DNA of 34,769 bases from Flavobacteriales bacterium. Lineage in GTDB: Bacteria > Bacteroidota > Bacteroidia > Flavobacteriales_C > GCA-002722245. The stretch covers positions 1 through 34,769 of the forward strand of contig JAHEZM010000032.1 of assembly GCA_023251075.1 (NCBI GenBank), given 5' to 3'. Under the pieces are notes generated by a model, which worked only from the letters and a program-made list of their open reading frames with translations, was not told the DNA's origin and searched no databases. Shown here in pieces: positions 1-8,317 of the stretch. Position 1 is the stretch's first letter; each line of letters starts with the position of its first letter. Both the position numbers and the translations under genes were made by a program.

Positions 1-425
1 ATTAAGTCGATTACTTTAATACCTGTAAATAAAACTTCAGTTGAAGTTGATAATTCTTCGAATTTTGGTGGCATCCTGTGAATAGGATATCCTCCTACAT
101 TACTCAATTGTCCGATACCATCGATTGCTTCTCCAACTACGTTGAACAAACGGCCTTTAATTTGATCGCCAACTGGCATAGTAATAGGAGCACCTGTTGC
201 TACAACATCCATTCCGCGACGTAATCCGTCTGTAGAGTCCATGGAGATAGCACGAATAGTGTCTTCACCAACGTGTTGTTGACATTCTAAAACGATTTTT
301 TGGCCGTTCGAACCTATAATTTCCAAGGCGTCATAAATGTTCGGTAATTGAACATTATCACCGCTGAAATTAACGTCGATAACAGGACCGATGATCTGTG
401 AGATTTTACCTACCTGATTTGACAT
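1..425 (-). CDS. atpD: F1Fo ATP synthase beta subunit, N-terminal part (cut by window edge)
   Basis: The reverse strand from the ATG at 423-425 reads [20 protein letters not shown], then the beta-barrel domain typical of F1 beta ([22 protein letters not shown]). About 141 residues are present and the reading frame leaves the window before the P-loop (GGAGVGKT) would appear. The protein is the catalytic subunit of the F1 sector, making ATP from ADP and phosphate on the cytoplasmic face of the inner membrane. A TATCTTCG box at 467-474 (minus) is a one-mismatch match to the Bacteroidota -7 consensus, implying a leader of about 35-40 nt. The next gene, ribF, is divergent. Identification is by family sequence, including the near-invariant N-terminal pattern. 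Confidence 0.96.
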   Translation of the reverse strand, partial: MSNQVGKISQIIGPVIDVNFSGDNVQLPNIYDALEIIGSNGQKIVLECQQHVGEDTIRAISMDSTDGLRRGMDVVATGAPITMPVGDQIKGRLFNVVGEAIDGIGQLSNVGGYPIHRMPPKFEELSTSTEVLFTGIKVIDL

Positions 426-466
426 TTTTATTGAGTTATTTAGTGTTTCTTTCTTTAATTCGGGTG

Positions 467-474
467 CGAAGATA
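467..474 (-). promoter_or_regulatory. Candidate -7 box for atpD
   Basis: TATCTTCG on the minus strand, one mismatch from TAnnTTTG, about 40 nt upstream of the atpD ATG. No TTG -33 box is visible at the usual 17-23 nt spacing, so support is partial. Confidence 0.45.
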
Positions 475-520
475 AGTCTTTTTCGGAAAAAGAGGTAATA
501 ATATTCCTCATTTATTTTCC

Positions 521-528
521 TATTTTTG
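521..528 (+). promoter_or_regulatory. Candidate -7 box for ribF
   Basis: TATTTTTG matches TAnnTTTG exactly. Its last three bases are the TTG that would be the most upstream possible ribF start, so transcription would begin downstream of that codon and ribF would have to start later. No clear -33 TTG is seen. Confidence 0.5.
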
Positions 529-564
529 AACAAGCTGTTAAAATATTCCACAGCCGTTGAAAAG

Positions 565-1491
565 GTGAAAGTTTATTATCGTTTGGAAGACTTTAATCCG
601 CTTGATAAAGCGGTGGTAACTACGGGTACATTTGATGGGGTGCACAAGGGGCATCAAACCATTATTAATCGTTTAAAAGAAATTGCTGTTAAAGAGAAAG
701 GGGAAGTGGTGGTAATTACCTTTGAGCCTCATCCCCGAATTGTAATTTATAATGACAGCAGTATTCGCTTAATTAATTCATTACCTGAAAAAATAGATTT
801 ATTGGAAAAAGCGGGTGTTGATCATTTATTGGTAATCCCTTTTACAAAGGAGTTTTCGAGAACTACTTCCATCGATTTTATTCGAAATATTTTAGTGGGA
901 AAAATTGGTACTAAAAAATTGGTGATTGGCTACAATCATTATTTTGGTAGAAACAGGGAAGGGTCTTTTAGCCACTTAAAAGAATACGGACCCATTTATG
1001 GTTTCGATGTGGAGGAAATTCCGGCGCAGGAAATCGATAATGTAGATATTAGTTCCACTAAGATAAGGGATGCAATAGAAAAGGGAGAAGTACGATTGGC
1101 CAATTCATATTTAGGGCATGATTTCACTATTTTGGGCAAGGTTGTTGAGGGGAATAAGAGAGGTAGAGCCATAGGTTTTCCTACGGCAAATATTGCGGTG
1201 GATGCTTCTTATAAAATCATACCTTCACTGGGAGTTTATGCAGTTAGAGTTTCTATCGATAATAAGTTCTATAATGGTATGTTGAATATTGGAAAACGTC
1301 CTACGGTGAGTGATACAGATACTATTTCTATTGAAGCGAACGTTTTTGATTTTGTGGGAGATTTATATGGTAAAGAGATAAAGGTTTCTTTTCATTCGCG
1401 CATTAGAGATGAAAGAAAATTCGATTCGATAGATAAACTAAAAGAGCAGTTGCAGAAGGATAAAAACAATTGTAAAAAAATACTCGCATGA
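565..1491 (+). CDS. ribF: Bifunctional riboflavin kinase / FAD synthetase
   Basis: Makes FMN from riboflavin and FAD from FMN, in the cytoplasm. The N-terminal nucleotidyltransferase half carries [12 protein letters not shown] (HxGH-type ATP site), [12 protein letters not shown] and [15 protein letters not shown]. The C-terminal flavokinase half carries [11 protein letters not shown] (PTAN motif) and [11 protein letters not shown]. Length (308 aa) is normal for RibF. The frame is open from a TTG at 526, but that codon sits in a TATTTTTG promoter box. The GTG at 565 gives [13 protein letters not shown], matching the usual RibF N-terminus, so I prefer it; codon 526 remains possible. The stop overlaps the next start (ATGA), so the LRR gene is probably co-translated. 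Function is certain; the start is likely. Confidence 0.93.
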   Translation: MKVYYRLEDFNPLDKAVVTTGTFDGVHKGHQTIINRLKEIAVKEKGEVVVITFEPHPRIVIYNDSSIRLINSLPEKIDLLEKAGVDHLLVIPFTKEFSRTTSIDFIRNILVGKIGTKKLVIGYNHYFGRNREGSFSHLKEYGPIYGFDVEEIPAQEIDNVDISSTKIRDAIEKGEVRLANSYLGHDFTILGKVVEGNKRGRAIGFPTANIAVDASYKIIPSLGVYAVRVSIDNKFYNGMLNIGKRPTVSDTDTISIEANVFDFVGDLYGKEIKVSFHSRIRDERKFDSIDKLKEQLQKDKNNCKKILA

Positions 1492-2090
1492 AGAAATTTG
1501 TATTGAGTTTATTGGGATTGATTATTTCTTTCCATTCAATCGCGCAAAGCAGCTCCGATTCTATTGTTAGTGTTTTGCATAGCACTGCTGCATTTACCGA
1601 TTTAACTATGGCGAAGGAAGATCCCAGCAATGTTAAAAAGTTAGTGCTGAAGAGAAAGAAAATCGTTGAAATTCCACAAGAAATTTTTCAGTTTACAGAA
1701 TTAGAATACCTGGATTTATCGAGCAATAAAATAACAGTGATACCCAAAGAAATATCAAAGTTAACCAAGCTGAAAGTATTGATCGTAGAGAACAATAAAA
1801 TAAAAGAGTTACCTGAAGAACTATTTATGCTAACCGGTCTATTGGTTATAAGTGCCGGAAATAATGAGATTTATTATATGTCTTCAAAAATCAAAAATTT
1901 AACGAAGTTAATTCAGCTTGATTTATGGAGTAATAATATTTCTGAGTTTCCCGCAGAGATTGGTGAATTGACAGAATTGAAAGTATTGGATTTAAGATCT
2001 ATTGCCATGAATGCCGATCAGCAAATGGACATCAGAAATCTTTTGCCCAATACAAAAGTGCTTTTCGACGAAAGTTGTAATTGTAATTAG
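1488..2090 (+). CDS. Secreted leucine-rich-repeat protein
   Basis: 200 aa. Residues 1-20 form a signal peptide (MKK, hydrophobic core, HSIAQ cleavage region). Residues about 48-170 hold five to six leucine-rich repeats of 23 residues with the pattern LxxLxxLxLxxNxIxxIPxEI, a capless short solenoid of the plant/SDS22-like type; the C-terminus ends with a Cys pair (CNCN). Such solenoids bind protein partners; the partner here is unknown. The start ATG overlaps the ribF stop by four bases (ATGA). Its 3' end overlaps the convergent lipoprotein gene by four bases, with no room for a separate terminator. No catalytic domain is visible. Confidence 0.85.
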   Translation: MKKFVLSLLGLIISFHSIAQSSSDSIVSVLHSTAAFTDLTMAKEDPSNVKKLVLKRKKIVEIPQEIFQFTELEYLDLSSNKITVIPKEISKLTKLKVLIVENNKIKELPEELFMLTGLLVISAGNNEIYYMSSKIKNLTKLIQLDLWSNNISEFPAEIGELTELKVLDLRSIAMNADQQMDIRNLLPNTKVLFDESCNCN

Positions 2091-2929
2091 TGAACAATTG
2101 ATGTTCTGATGTTCAGCATGGTTAATTTTAACTTTGCAAAATCATCTTCCGACATGATCAGTCTTTTTGCATTTGTAATAGTACTATCCACTGGCATTTT
2201 ACTATACATATCCTGAATACTTACCAATTTGGTTTTGATTTGAGCCAAATCAGCATCTTTACAATCACCCAATAATTTTACCAGATTATCTAAAGAGGGT
2301 TTTTGTTCTGCAATTTTTTCGCGAATAAGAGTTAAGTCGTTATTCTCTGTTTTAAGTTGAGTTGCAATATAAAGAGCTTCTACCCACCCTCCTGCCATTA
2401 CAGCAGCGGCAACAGAGTGCATTTTATTTTCAAAAAGATAATTGTCGGTAGATAAATAGGCTTCACTAATGATTTGAAGCAAAGAGTCTTTTTTGTTTTG
2501 GTTGGCTTCCATTCTACTGATAGTAGATTCGTTAAAAACATCATTGATATTTAAATCGGTAGATATTTTTTGTGCTGCAATCAGATAGTTTTTTGATTCT
2601 TGTGGATGATCGAAAACAGTGGTGAAACTTAAATCGGCGAAGTAAATACCAAGATTTAATGATTTCTCCATAGATGTTACATACTGGGATATCTTTTTGT
2701 CGTCGTTCAATAATTTTGGGTCATAAATTACTTTGGCTCTTTTAATGATTTCAGCCATTTCAATAGGAGTAGGGAGTGCATCAAACACTTTTGCGGCCGA
2801 TTTAAAATCTCTCACCTGATCTGCAGAAAGATTTACTTCAGGTTTTTTTACCACAGTAGCTTCTGCAGGTTGTTCATCACAGCCAATTAACATTGTTGCC
2901 GATAAAAATAGGATAGCTCTTTTGATCAT
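2087..2929 (-). CDS. Lipoprotein of unknown function, last gene of the nadB operon
   Basis: 280 aa. The N-terminus MIKRAILFLSATMLIGC is a lipoprotein signal with the modified Cys at residue 17 (lipobox LIGC). The rest is largely alpha-helical by composition, with charged, Leu-rich segments; I recognise no catalytic motif. A segment around GIYFADLSFTTVFDH is a pattern often seen in uncharacterised Bacteroidota lipoproteins. It begins 16 nt after the methyltransferase stop, so it is probably co-transcribed with nadB and its followers. The gene converges on the LRR gene with a 4-nt overlap. Probably envelope-located; function not inferable. Confidence 0.8.
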   Translation of the reverse strand: MIKRAILFLSATMLIGCDEQPAEATVVKKPEVNLSADQVRDFKSAAKVFDALPTPIEMAEIIKRAKVIYDPKLLNDDKKISQYVTSMEKSLNLGIYFADLSFTTVFDHPQESKNYLIAAQKISTDLNINDVFNESTISRMEANQNKKDSLLQIISEAYLSTDNYLFENKMHSVAAAVMAGGWVEALYIATQLKTENNDLTLIREKIAEQKPSLDNLVKLLGDCKDADLAQIKTKLVSIQDMYSKMPVDSTITNAKRLIMSEDDFAKLKLTMLNIRTSIVH

Positions 2930-2945
2930 AATGACAGTAATATAT

Positions 2946-3677
2946 TTACAAACATACTAAATTCAAATGGATTGGAAAGGTCACCTTCAGGGCTTTGTTT
3001 ATCCATACAATTTTAAGCTTTTTTTCAATATCCAGAATAGGATCGCTACCCATTTTATTTTTGTAGTGTTGTACGCTCGACCAGCTGCTTAAGTATCCGA
3101 GATATTCTTCCAGAGTCCAGTTTACGTTATAAAAGAATTGTTTTTCTTCCATTTTCCAAGGGAAAGGAATGGATCGGTAATTGTTTTCAATGTGTTTTCT
3201 TTCCGCGTCCCAAAATGGTCCAACGATATTCGTGTAGAAATCCTTTGTAATTTCATCTACTTCCTTATTTACCGAATTTAATCCATAGCACCATGCAACA
3301 AAGGTTCCCTGTGGTTTTAATAATCGGGTTACTTCAGTGAAGAATTTTGTGAAATCGAACCAATGCAATGCCTGAGCTACAGTAATAAGATCGGCACAAT
3401 GATTAGGATAAGTTGTGTTTTCAGCTTTTTGAACAGAGTACTCAATGTTATTAGTACTGACGGCGCTATCGATTTGTTTCTGACTCAAATCGTTGGCTAA
3501 AATTGTGTTGAATTTTTTGGCTAGTATAATAGCTGCTTGCCCGTTACCCGTAGCCATATCAATAGCACAATCAAAAGTATTTACTCTTGAAAAAATAAAT
3601 TCAAATAATTCGGCAGGATATTGGGGACGATATTTTGCGTAAATATTGGCTTGTTTAGAGAAATTATCTTTACTCAT
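2946..3677 (-). CDS. Class I SAM-dependent methyltransferase
   Basis: 243 aa. Motif I is AIDMATGNGQAA at about residues 38-49, followed by the acidic post-II segment ANDLSQKQI, a motif IV-like DLITVAQALHWFD and motif VI LLKPQGTFVAW. HWFD after the motif IV strand is typical of the trans-aconitate-methyltransferase/TMT1-like branch of Methyltransf_11 proteins. It transfers a methyl group from S-adenosylmethionine to a small molecule; the substrate cannot be read from sequence. The start overlaps the upstream membrane-protein gene by 8 nt, so it is part of the nadB operon. Family is confident, substrate unknown. Confidence 0.87.
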   Translation of the reverse strand: MSKDNFSKQANIYAKYRPQYPAELFEFIFSRVNTFDCAIDMATGNGQAAIILAKKFNTILANDLSQKQIDSAVSTNNIEYSVQKAENTTYPNHCADLITVAQALHWFDFTKFFTEVTRLLKPQGTFVAWCYGLNSVNKEVDEITKDFYTNIVGPFWDAERKHIENNYRSIPFPWKMEEKQFFYNVNWTLEEYLGYLSSWSSVQHYKNKMGSDPILDIEKKLKIVWINKALKVTFPIHLNLVCL

Positions 3678-4725
3678 GTGAAGTAATACTATCTGTTCTT
3701 TTCAACCATTTTGGGAATACTATTATTCCTATCACTAAGTAAGGGTAAAAAGTAATTCCACGCCACAATAAAATTAAAGCAAAAATAATTTCCTTCGACG
3801 AAACGTCGCTCATTACTTCCATAAAAGCATATTCAGCAATACCCGAGCTACCCGGTGAAAGAGGAAGAAGCATGATTAGCCATGTAAGTAATTGGCGGCA
3901 AAAAATAATAATCTGGTCGAAATCGGGAATAAAGGCCAGGAAAATAAAATTGAGTACTAAAAATCTAAAGGTCCATGATAAAAAAGTAGCGGTAAAAGCT
4001 TCCAGAAAAAAGGAAAAAGGTTTTTTGATTAACTCCTGAGAAGCAATTTCAATTTCTACTCCTGTTTTTGCTGCTTTTCTTCTGAATCTTCTAAGAAAAG
4101 GCAAAGCGAAAAAGGGTTTTACAATGAGTCGTTTAAGAAGTTGTGGATTGATAAACAAACCATAGTACAAAAGGATAGTGAGGAATAATAAAACAAAATA
4201 ACCTGCCCACAAATAATATTCAAAACCAGAAATTAAATTCATCGAAGGAGGGAATATATCCCATTCTCCAAGTATCAGTAATAGTATAGGTAAAATAAGC
4301 ACGTAATATATTTTATCCAATAAAACCGTTACGATTAACATGGAAGTACTTTTACCAAAGCTTATTCCTTCCCGGTTAATAATAAACATAGCGAAACCGG
4401 AACCACCAGCCGAAGAAGGAGTAATAGAAGAGGCAGTTTCCCACAACATAATTACATCGAATGAATTTCTCCATGTAATTTTTTTATCGCTCAGTACCCG
4501 TAAACGCCACATGTACATTAAGTCCCTTAAGCAATGAGCAATAATAGCTAAGGAGAGCCAAACGCAAGACTGTAAAGTGAAATGGAGCGACTGAATAATT
4601 TCCCACAAACTTTTTTCGCTATCGAAAAGTTTGAAAATAAGAACACAAGCTAAAACACTGATGGCAATTGGAATCAGTAATTTCTTGAAGCTAAATTGAT
4701 TTTGAATATTATTTTCCGAACTCAT
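3670..4725 (-). CDS. YbhN / LPG-synthase-TM family inner-membrane protein
   Basis: 351 aa with about eight hydrophobic segments. The central stretch TASSITPSSAGGSGFAMFII followed by a Leu/Ile-rich helix (VTVLLDKIYYVLILP) is the signature of the lysylphosphatidylglycerol-synthase transmembrane family (UPF0104, YbhN-like). Members act as or resemble lipid flippases; the soluble aminoacyltransferase domain of MprF is absent, so lipid aminoacylation is unlikely. A second signature, LLPLSPGSSGIAEYAFM, lies near the C-terminus. The start overlaps the nadB stop by 4 nt and the stop overlaps the methyltransferase by 8 nt. Translational coupling with an NAD biosynthesis gene looks like operon economy, not a shared pathway. 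Confidence 0.86.
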   Translation of the reverse strand: MSSENNIQNQFSFKKLLIPIAISVLACVLIFKLFDSEKSLWEIIQSLHFTLQSCVWLSLAIIAHCLRDLMYMWRLRVLSDKKITWRNSFDVIMLWETASSITPSSAGGSGFAMFIINREGISFGKSTSMLIVTVLLDKIYYVLILPILLLILGEWDIFPPSMNLISGFEYYLWAGYFVLLFLTILLYYGLFINPQLLKRLIVKPFFALPFLRRFRRKAAKTGVEIEIASQELIKKPFSFFLEAFTATFLSWTFRFLVLNFIFLAFIPDFDQIIIFCRQLLTWLIMLLPLSPGSSGIAEYAFMEVMSDVSSKEIIFALILLWRGITFYPYLVIGIIVFPKWLKRTDSITSHE

Positions 4726-6296
4726 AGGGTATTGATTTCGGAAGCATAGTCCATACTATAATGAAGGCCCACATTTTCTTTTCGCATGGAGGCCCATTTA
4801 ATAATTAAATACGCAACATTGATTACATTTCTAAGTTCGCATAACTCGCGTGAAGCGGTTGTTTTTTTGTACAAAGCTTCCGTTTCCTGATAAATAATTT
4901 CCAGTCGGTCTAAAGCTCTTTTCATTCTAATGTTTGATCTCACAATACCTAAATAGGTGCTCATAATCATTTTTACCTCCTTTAAACTTTGAGTAATTAA
5001 AACCATTTCTTCCGGGGCTTCTGTTCCCTCGTCGTTCCACTGAGGGATTTCCATTTTTAAAGAGGTTTCTTTTGCTGCTTTAGAAGCATGGAGGGCAGCG
5101 CGATGAGCGAAAACCACTGCTTCTAAAAGTGAGTTAGATGCCAATCGATTGGCTCCGTGTAAACCAGTGCAGGAGCATTCCCCTATAGCATATAAATTTT
5201 TTGCCGATGATAATCCGTTTTCATCCACTTCCACGCCACCACAAGTATAATGTTGCGCCGGTACTACCGGAATAAAATTCTTTTCCGGACGAATTCCCAG
5301 CGAAATACATTTGTTGTAAATATTGGGAAAATGTTCTTTAAATTTTTCCATGTCGAGATGTGTGCAATCCAAGTAAACAAAATCATCTCCATGAATTTTC
5401 ATTTCTTTATCGATAGAGCGGGCAACGATATCACGAGGAGCAAGATCTTCACGAGTATCGTATTTTTTCATGAAATATTCTCCTTTTCGGTTGAGCAGTC
5501 GCGCACCAAAACCTCTTACCGCTTCTGATACCAGGAAAGATGGATTTTCACCGGGGTTATACAATGATGTGGGATGAAATTGCACGAACTCCATATCCTT
5601 CACTGTAATTTTTGCACGATAGGCCATCGCAATTCCATCGCCGGTAGCAACCAAAGGGTTGGTGGTGGAAAGATAAACATGACCTGCACCACCTGTTGCC
5701 ATTAAAGTTGTTTTGGCCAGATAGGTGTGAATACTTCCTGTTTTGTTATTCATCACATAAGCTCCGAAACATTCGATATCGGTTGTTTTCCGTGTGACTT
5801 CAATACCCAAATGATGTTGTGTTATCACTTCCAAAGCGAAATGGTGATCGAGAACAGTAATATTTTTATGCTTGTGAACTTTTTTAAGAAGAGTTCTTTC
5901 TATTTCCCAGCCAGTAATATCTTTATGATGCAATACGCGGTGTTCAGAATGTCCGCCTTCTTTGGCTAAATCGTATTCACCTTCCTCATTTTTATCGAAT
6001 TTGGTTCCCCACTCAATTAATTCATTAATTCTTTCTGTTGATTCGCGCACCACAATCTCCACTACTTTTTCATTGCACAAACCACCGCCACATTCCAAAG
6101 TATCTTTAATATGTTTTTCGTAGTTATCACCTTCATTCCACACGGCAGCAATACCACCTTGTGCATATTTGGTATTTGATTCTTCTGGATTTTCTTTAGT
6201 GATGATTACCACTTTTCCATGCTGCGCCACTTTAAGTGCATAGGTTAATCCGGCGATTCCCGAACCAAGAACTAGAAAGTCTGTTGTGTGCCTCAT
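4722..6296 (-). CDS. nadB: L-aspartate oxidase
   Basis: 524 aa, the usual NadB length. Oxidises L-aspartate to iminoaspartate with FAD, the first step of de novo NAD synthesis, in the cytoplasm. Seen: FAD dinucleotide fold LGSGIAGLTYALK near residues 10-22; KYAQGGIAAV; TGGAGHVYLSTTNP; the substrate-site HYTCGGVEVDENG; and the C-terminal FAD signature GLHGANRLASNSLLEAVVF. A GGGLCNE segment and EGGHSEHRV are family-typical and separate it from succinate dehydrogenase flavoproteins. It heads a four-gene minus-strand operon. nadA and nadC are not in this window. A TAGATTTG box at 6313-6320 is a likely promoter. Confidence 0.96.
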   Translation of the reverse strand: MRHTTDFLVLGSGIAGLTYALKVAQHGKVVIITKENPEESNTKYAQGGIAAVWNEGDNYEKHIKDTLECGGGLCNEKVVEIVVRESTERINELIEWGTKFDKNEEGEYDLAKEGGHSEHRVLHHKDITGWEIERTLLKKVHKHKNITVLDHHFALEVITQHHLGIEVTRKTTDIECFGAYVMNNKTGSIHTYLAKTTLMATGGAGHVYLSTTNPLVATGDGIAMAYRAKITVKDMEFVQFHPTSLYNPGENPSFLVSEAVRGFGARLLNRKGEYFMKKYDTREDLAPRDIVARSIDKEMKIHGDDFVYLDCTHLDMEKFKEHFPNIYNKCISLGIRPEKNFIPVVPAQHYTCGGVEVDENGLSSAKNLYAIGECSCTGLHGANRLASNSLLEAVVFAHRAALHASKAAKETSLKMEIPQWNDEGTEAPEEMVLITQSLKEVKMIMSTYLGIVRSNIRMKRALDRLEIIYQETEALYKKTTASRELCELRNVINVAYLIIKWASMRKENVGLHYSMDYASEINTL

Positions 6297-6312
6297 CGAA
6301 AAAATTGATAAG

Positions 6313-6320
6313 CAAATCTA
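6313..6320 (-). promoter_or_regulatory. -7 box of the nadB operon promoter
   Basis: TAGATTTG on the minus strand, an exact TAnnTTTG match, 16 nt upstream of the nadB ATG. No TTG is found at -33. It is divergent from the nfuA promoter some 12 bp away. Confidence 0.55.
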
Positions 6321-6331
6321 TTAAATTTAAA

Positions 6332-6360
6332 TTGCTCTTCCTTAATTTACCTTAACTTTG
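6332..6360 (+). promoter_or_regulatory. Promoter of the Nfu-type Fe-S scaffold gene
   Basis: TTG at 6332-6334, 18-nt spacer, TAACTTTG at 6353-6360: a full Bacteroidota promoter. The predicted leader is about 46 nt. Confidence 0.68.
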
Positions 6361-6410
6361 GTGCAAGCTGAGAAAGCTGATTTGAATTAAATTAGAATAA
6401 AAAGAAAGTT

Positions 6411-7013
6411 ATGACAAAGGTACCTATCACTATATATGCAGAGATGACGCCAAATCCCGACGTTATGAAGTTTGTTGCAAATAAACTTTTGAATATGGGA
6501 ACTCCTTTGGATTTCACTAAAACAAGCGATTCGTCGAATTCACCCTTGGCCAGTAAATTACTGAATTTCCCTTTTGTGGAGTCGGTTTTCATTGCCAATA
6601 ATTATGTGTCGGTGAGTAAGAGCAATGCTGTTGAGTGGGATATGGTAACTATGGAGCTGCGTGAATTTATTCGCGATTATATTGGTGAAGGGGGTGTGGT
6701 GATAAAAGAGTTGGTTCAAAGAGATGAAGCACAAGTTACTTCTGCAGATGTGCTTACAGAAACTTTGAATATTGCTACTTCAGAAACCGACAAAAAAATA
6801 ATTAGTGCTTTAGATGAATATATTCGTCCGGCAGTTGAATCAGATGGTGGATCTATCGATTTTAAATCCTTTGAAGATGGAAAAGTGAAAGTAGTTTTAA
6901 GAGGAGCTTGTAGTGGTTGTCCGTCTTCTACCGTTACTTTGAAACAAGGAATAGAAGGCTTGTTAAAGAGATTGGTTCCTGAAGTGCAGGAAGTGATTGC
7001 AGAAGCGATGTAA
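6411..7013 (+). CDS. nfuA: Nfu-type iron-sulfur cluster scaffold/carrier
   Basis: 200 aa. Residues about 6-92 form the Nfu N-terminal domain (ITIYAEMTPNPDVMKFV), and residues about 128-195 form the NifU C-terminal domain with the cluster-binding CxxC (C167, C170) in GACSGCPSS. It binds a [4Fe-4S] cluster between subunits and passes it to client apoproteins in the cytoplasm. The domain order (Nfu_N then NifU) matches mitochondrial NFU1 and Bacteroidota homologues, not E. coli NfuA, which has a degenerate A-type N-domain; the symbol is therefore by function. It is monocistronic and ends 17 nt before the convergent ATPase gene. Confidence 0.92.
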   Translation: MTKVPITIYAEMTPNPDVMKFVANKLLNMGTPLDFTKTSDSSNSPLASKLLNFPFVESVFIANNYVSVSKSNAVEWDMVTMELREFIRDYIGEGGVVIKELVQRDEAQVTSADVLTETLNIATSETDKKIISALDEYIRPAVESDGGSIDFKSFEDGKVKVVLRGACSGCPSSTVTLKQGIEGLLKRLVPEVQEVIAEAM

Positions 7014-7030
7014 GAGGAAACAAAGTTTAA

Positions 7031-8179
7031 TTAAATATTTCTAAAGTTTATTATTCCGTTTTCTTTACTTCTGGTTTCTTCATCACCGTCATAAATTAGG
7101 CAAGTTGAAACTAAGTTATCGGTCATTATTCTTCTAAGATAATGTATGTTGTTGAAGAAATCTCTGTGAAAATGTTTCGCCGATTTAATTTCAAAGGCAT
7201 CTATATCATTTCCATTTTCGCAAATAATGTCTATTTCGTGTTGTGATTTATCTCGGTAGTAAAATAAATTAGACAGCTTACCTGCATTGAATCTTCTTTT
7301 GAGAAATTCTAGAACAATTAAATTCTCAAAGAGTCCTCCACGTAAAGGGTGAGTAGCCAATTGCTTTTCATTTTCAATACCTAACAAAAAACAGACTAAT
7401 GCTGTGTCGCAAAAATATAATTTAGGTGTTTTTATTAGTCTTTTACCTATGTTGCGATAATAGGGAGCTAAGCGAAAAATAATGTACGATGCTTCCAGTA
7501 CACTTACCCAATGTTGTATGGTGTGTACAGACACTCCGACTTCACTGCTTAGAGCGGACGCATTGAATTCCGTGCCGATTCTTCCTGCACAAAGTCGAAT
7601 AAATAATTGAAATTTTGACAGATCTTTTATATTGAGCAATTGTCTTACATCTCTTTCGATATAGGTGTTGTAATAATTTTTGCTAGTATCTTGAGGAGGT
7701 GTCTTTTTCCCCCAAACAGCTGGATATCCGCCATTTATTATAAGCGTATCGGTGTTGATGGTTTTAATTCTTCTTCCTAATTCCTTTAAACTAAACGGTA
7801 AAAGAGTTAGTGTTGCTGCTCGACCTGCAAGCGATTGGGTAACTTTTTCCATTAAGCTAAAGTTACTGCTACCTGTAAGAACAAATTGTGCTTTTTTGTT
7901 CTCATCGGCTACTACTTGTAGATAAGAAAATAACTCAGGATATCTTTGTGCTTCATCAATGATAATTCCTTTTGAATGTTGTTTTAGAAATTCTTTTGGC
8001 GATAATTCAATGTGTTGTCTGATACTAGCATCTTCCAAGTTTACATAGTGATAATTTTTAAAAACCATTTTACATAAAGTGGTTTTTCCTGACTGACGAG
8101 GACCTGTAAGTACTATGATTTGAAAGTGCTTTGATAGGTGTTCTAATTCACTCTGTATTTCTCTGTTTATAAAAGCCAT
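7031..8179 (-). CDS. AAA_14 / DUF4143 family ATPase
   Basis: 382 aa. Walker A GPRQSGKT at residues 26-33, Walker B GIIIDEAQRYP at about 71-81, and a sensor-1-like FVLTGSSNF at about 99-107 define the AAA_14 domain. The second half is a DUF4143 domain: a winged-helix-like segment (LSSEVGVSVHTIQHWVSVL) and a C-terminal PD-(D/E)xK-like region (HEIDIICENGNDIDAFEIKSAK). This large bacterial/archaeal family has no agreed function; stand-alone, poorly conserved copies are typical. The ATG lies only 4 nt downstream of a perfect -7 box, and a 27-bp palindrome fills the promoter spacer (see findings). It looks like an autonomous, self-regulated unit. Confidence 0.9.
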   Translation of the reverse strand: MAFINREIQSELEHLSKHFQIIVLTGPRQSGKTTLCKMVFKNYHYVNLEDASIRQHIELSPKEFLKQHSKGIIIDEAQRYPELFSYLQVVADENKKAQFVLTGSSNFSLMEKVTQSLAGRAATLTLLPFSLKELGRRIKTINTDTLIINGGYPAVWGKKTPPQDTSKNYYNTYIERDVRQLLNIKDLSKFQLFIRLCAGRIGTEFNASALSSEVGVSVHTIQHWVSVLEASYIIFRLAPYYRNIGKRLIKTPKLYFCDTALVCFLLGIENEKQLATHPLRGGLFENLIVLEFLKRRFNAGKLSNLFYYRDKSQHEIDIICENGNDIDAFEIKSAKHFHRDFFNNIHYLRRIMTDNLVSTCLIYDGDEETRSKENGIINFRNI

Positions 8180-8183
8180 GATT

Positions 8184-8213
8184 CAAATATACAAATTTGA
8201 AGTTGAACTTCAA
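8184..8213 (-). promoter_or_regulatory. Promoter of the AAA_14/DUF4143 gene, with embedded operator
   Basis: On the minus strand: TTG (8213-8211), 19-nt spacer, TATATTTG (8191-8184), then the start codon 4 nt later. The predicted transcription start falls at or next to the ATG, so the mRNA should be leaderless or nearly so. The spacer and -33 lie in the palindrome at 8192-8218. Confidence 0.75.
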
Positions 8214-8218
8214 ATTTG
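8192..8218. promoter_or_regulatory. 27-bp perfect palindrome, putative operator
   Basis: Arms CAAATTTGAAGTT and AACTTCAAATTTG (13 bp each) around a single G. It exactly fills the space between -7 and beyond -33 of the ATPase promoter, where a bound dimeric repressor would block polymerase. It is not followed by a T-tract on the minus strand and precedes a gene, so a terminator is less likely. Confidence 0.65.
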
Positions 8219-8317
8219 GCTAAAGCTAATTTTTTGGAATAGATTATTGAATCATTGTTTGTAATACTGAAGAATAAATAAAGCGATTTTTATATTGATT
8301 TTTTAAACACAGATCAC

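Noticed and set aside
1488-2090. LRR protein as an internalin-type adhesin
   Set aside because: Too short, without an anchor or sorting domain; only a signal peptide and a small solenoid are visible.
7031-8179. ATPase gene as part of a mobile or defence island
   Set aside because: AAA_14/DUF4143 genes do occur in accessory regions, but no integrase, transposase, toxin, methylase or nuclease partner is beside it.
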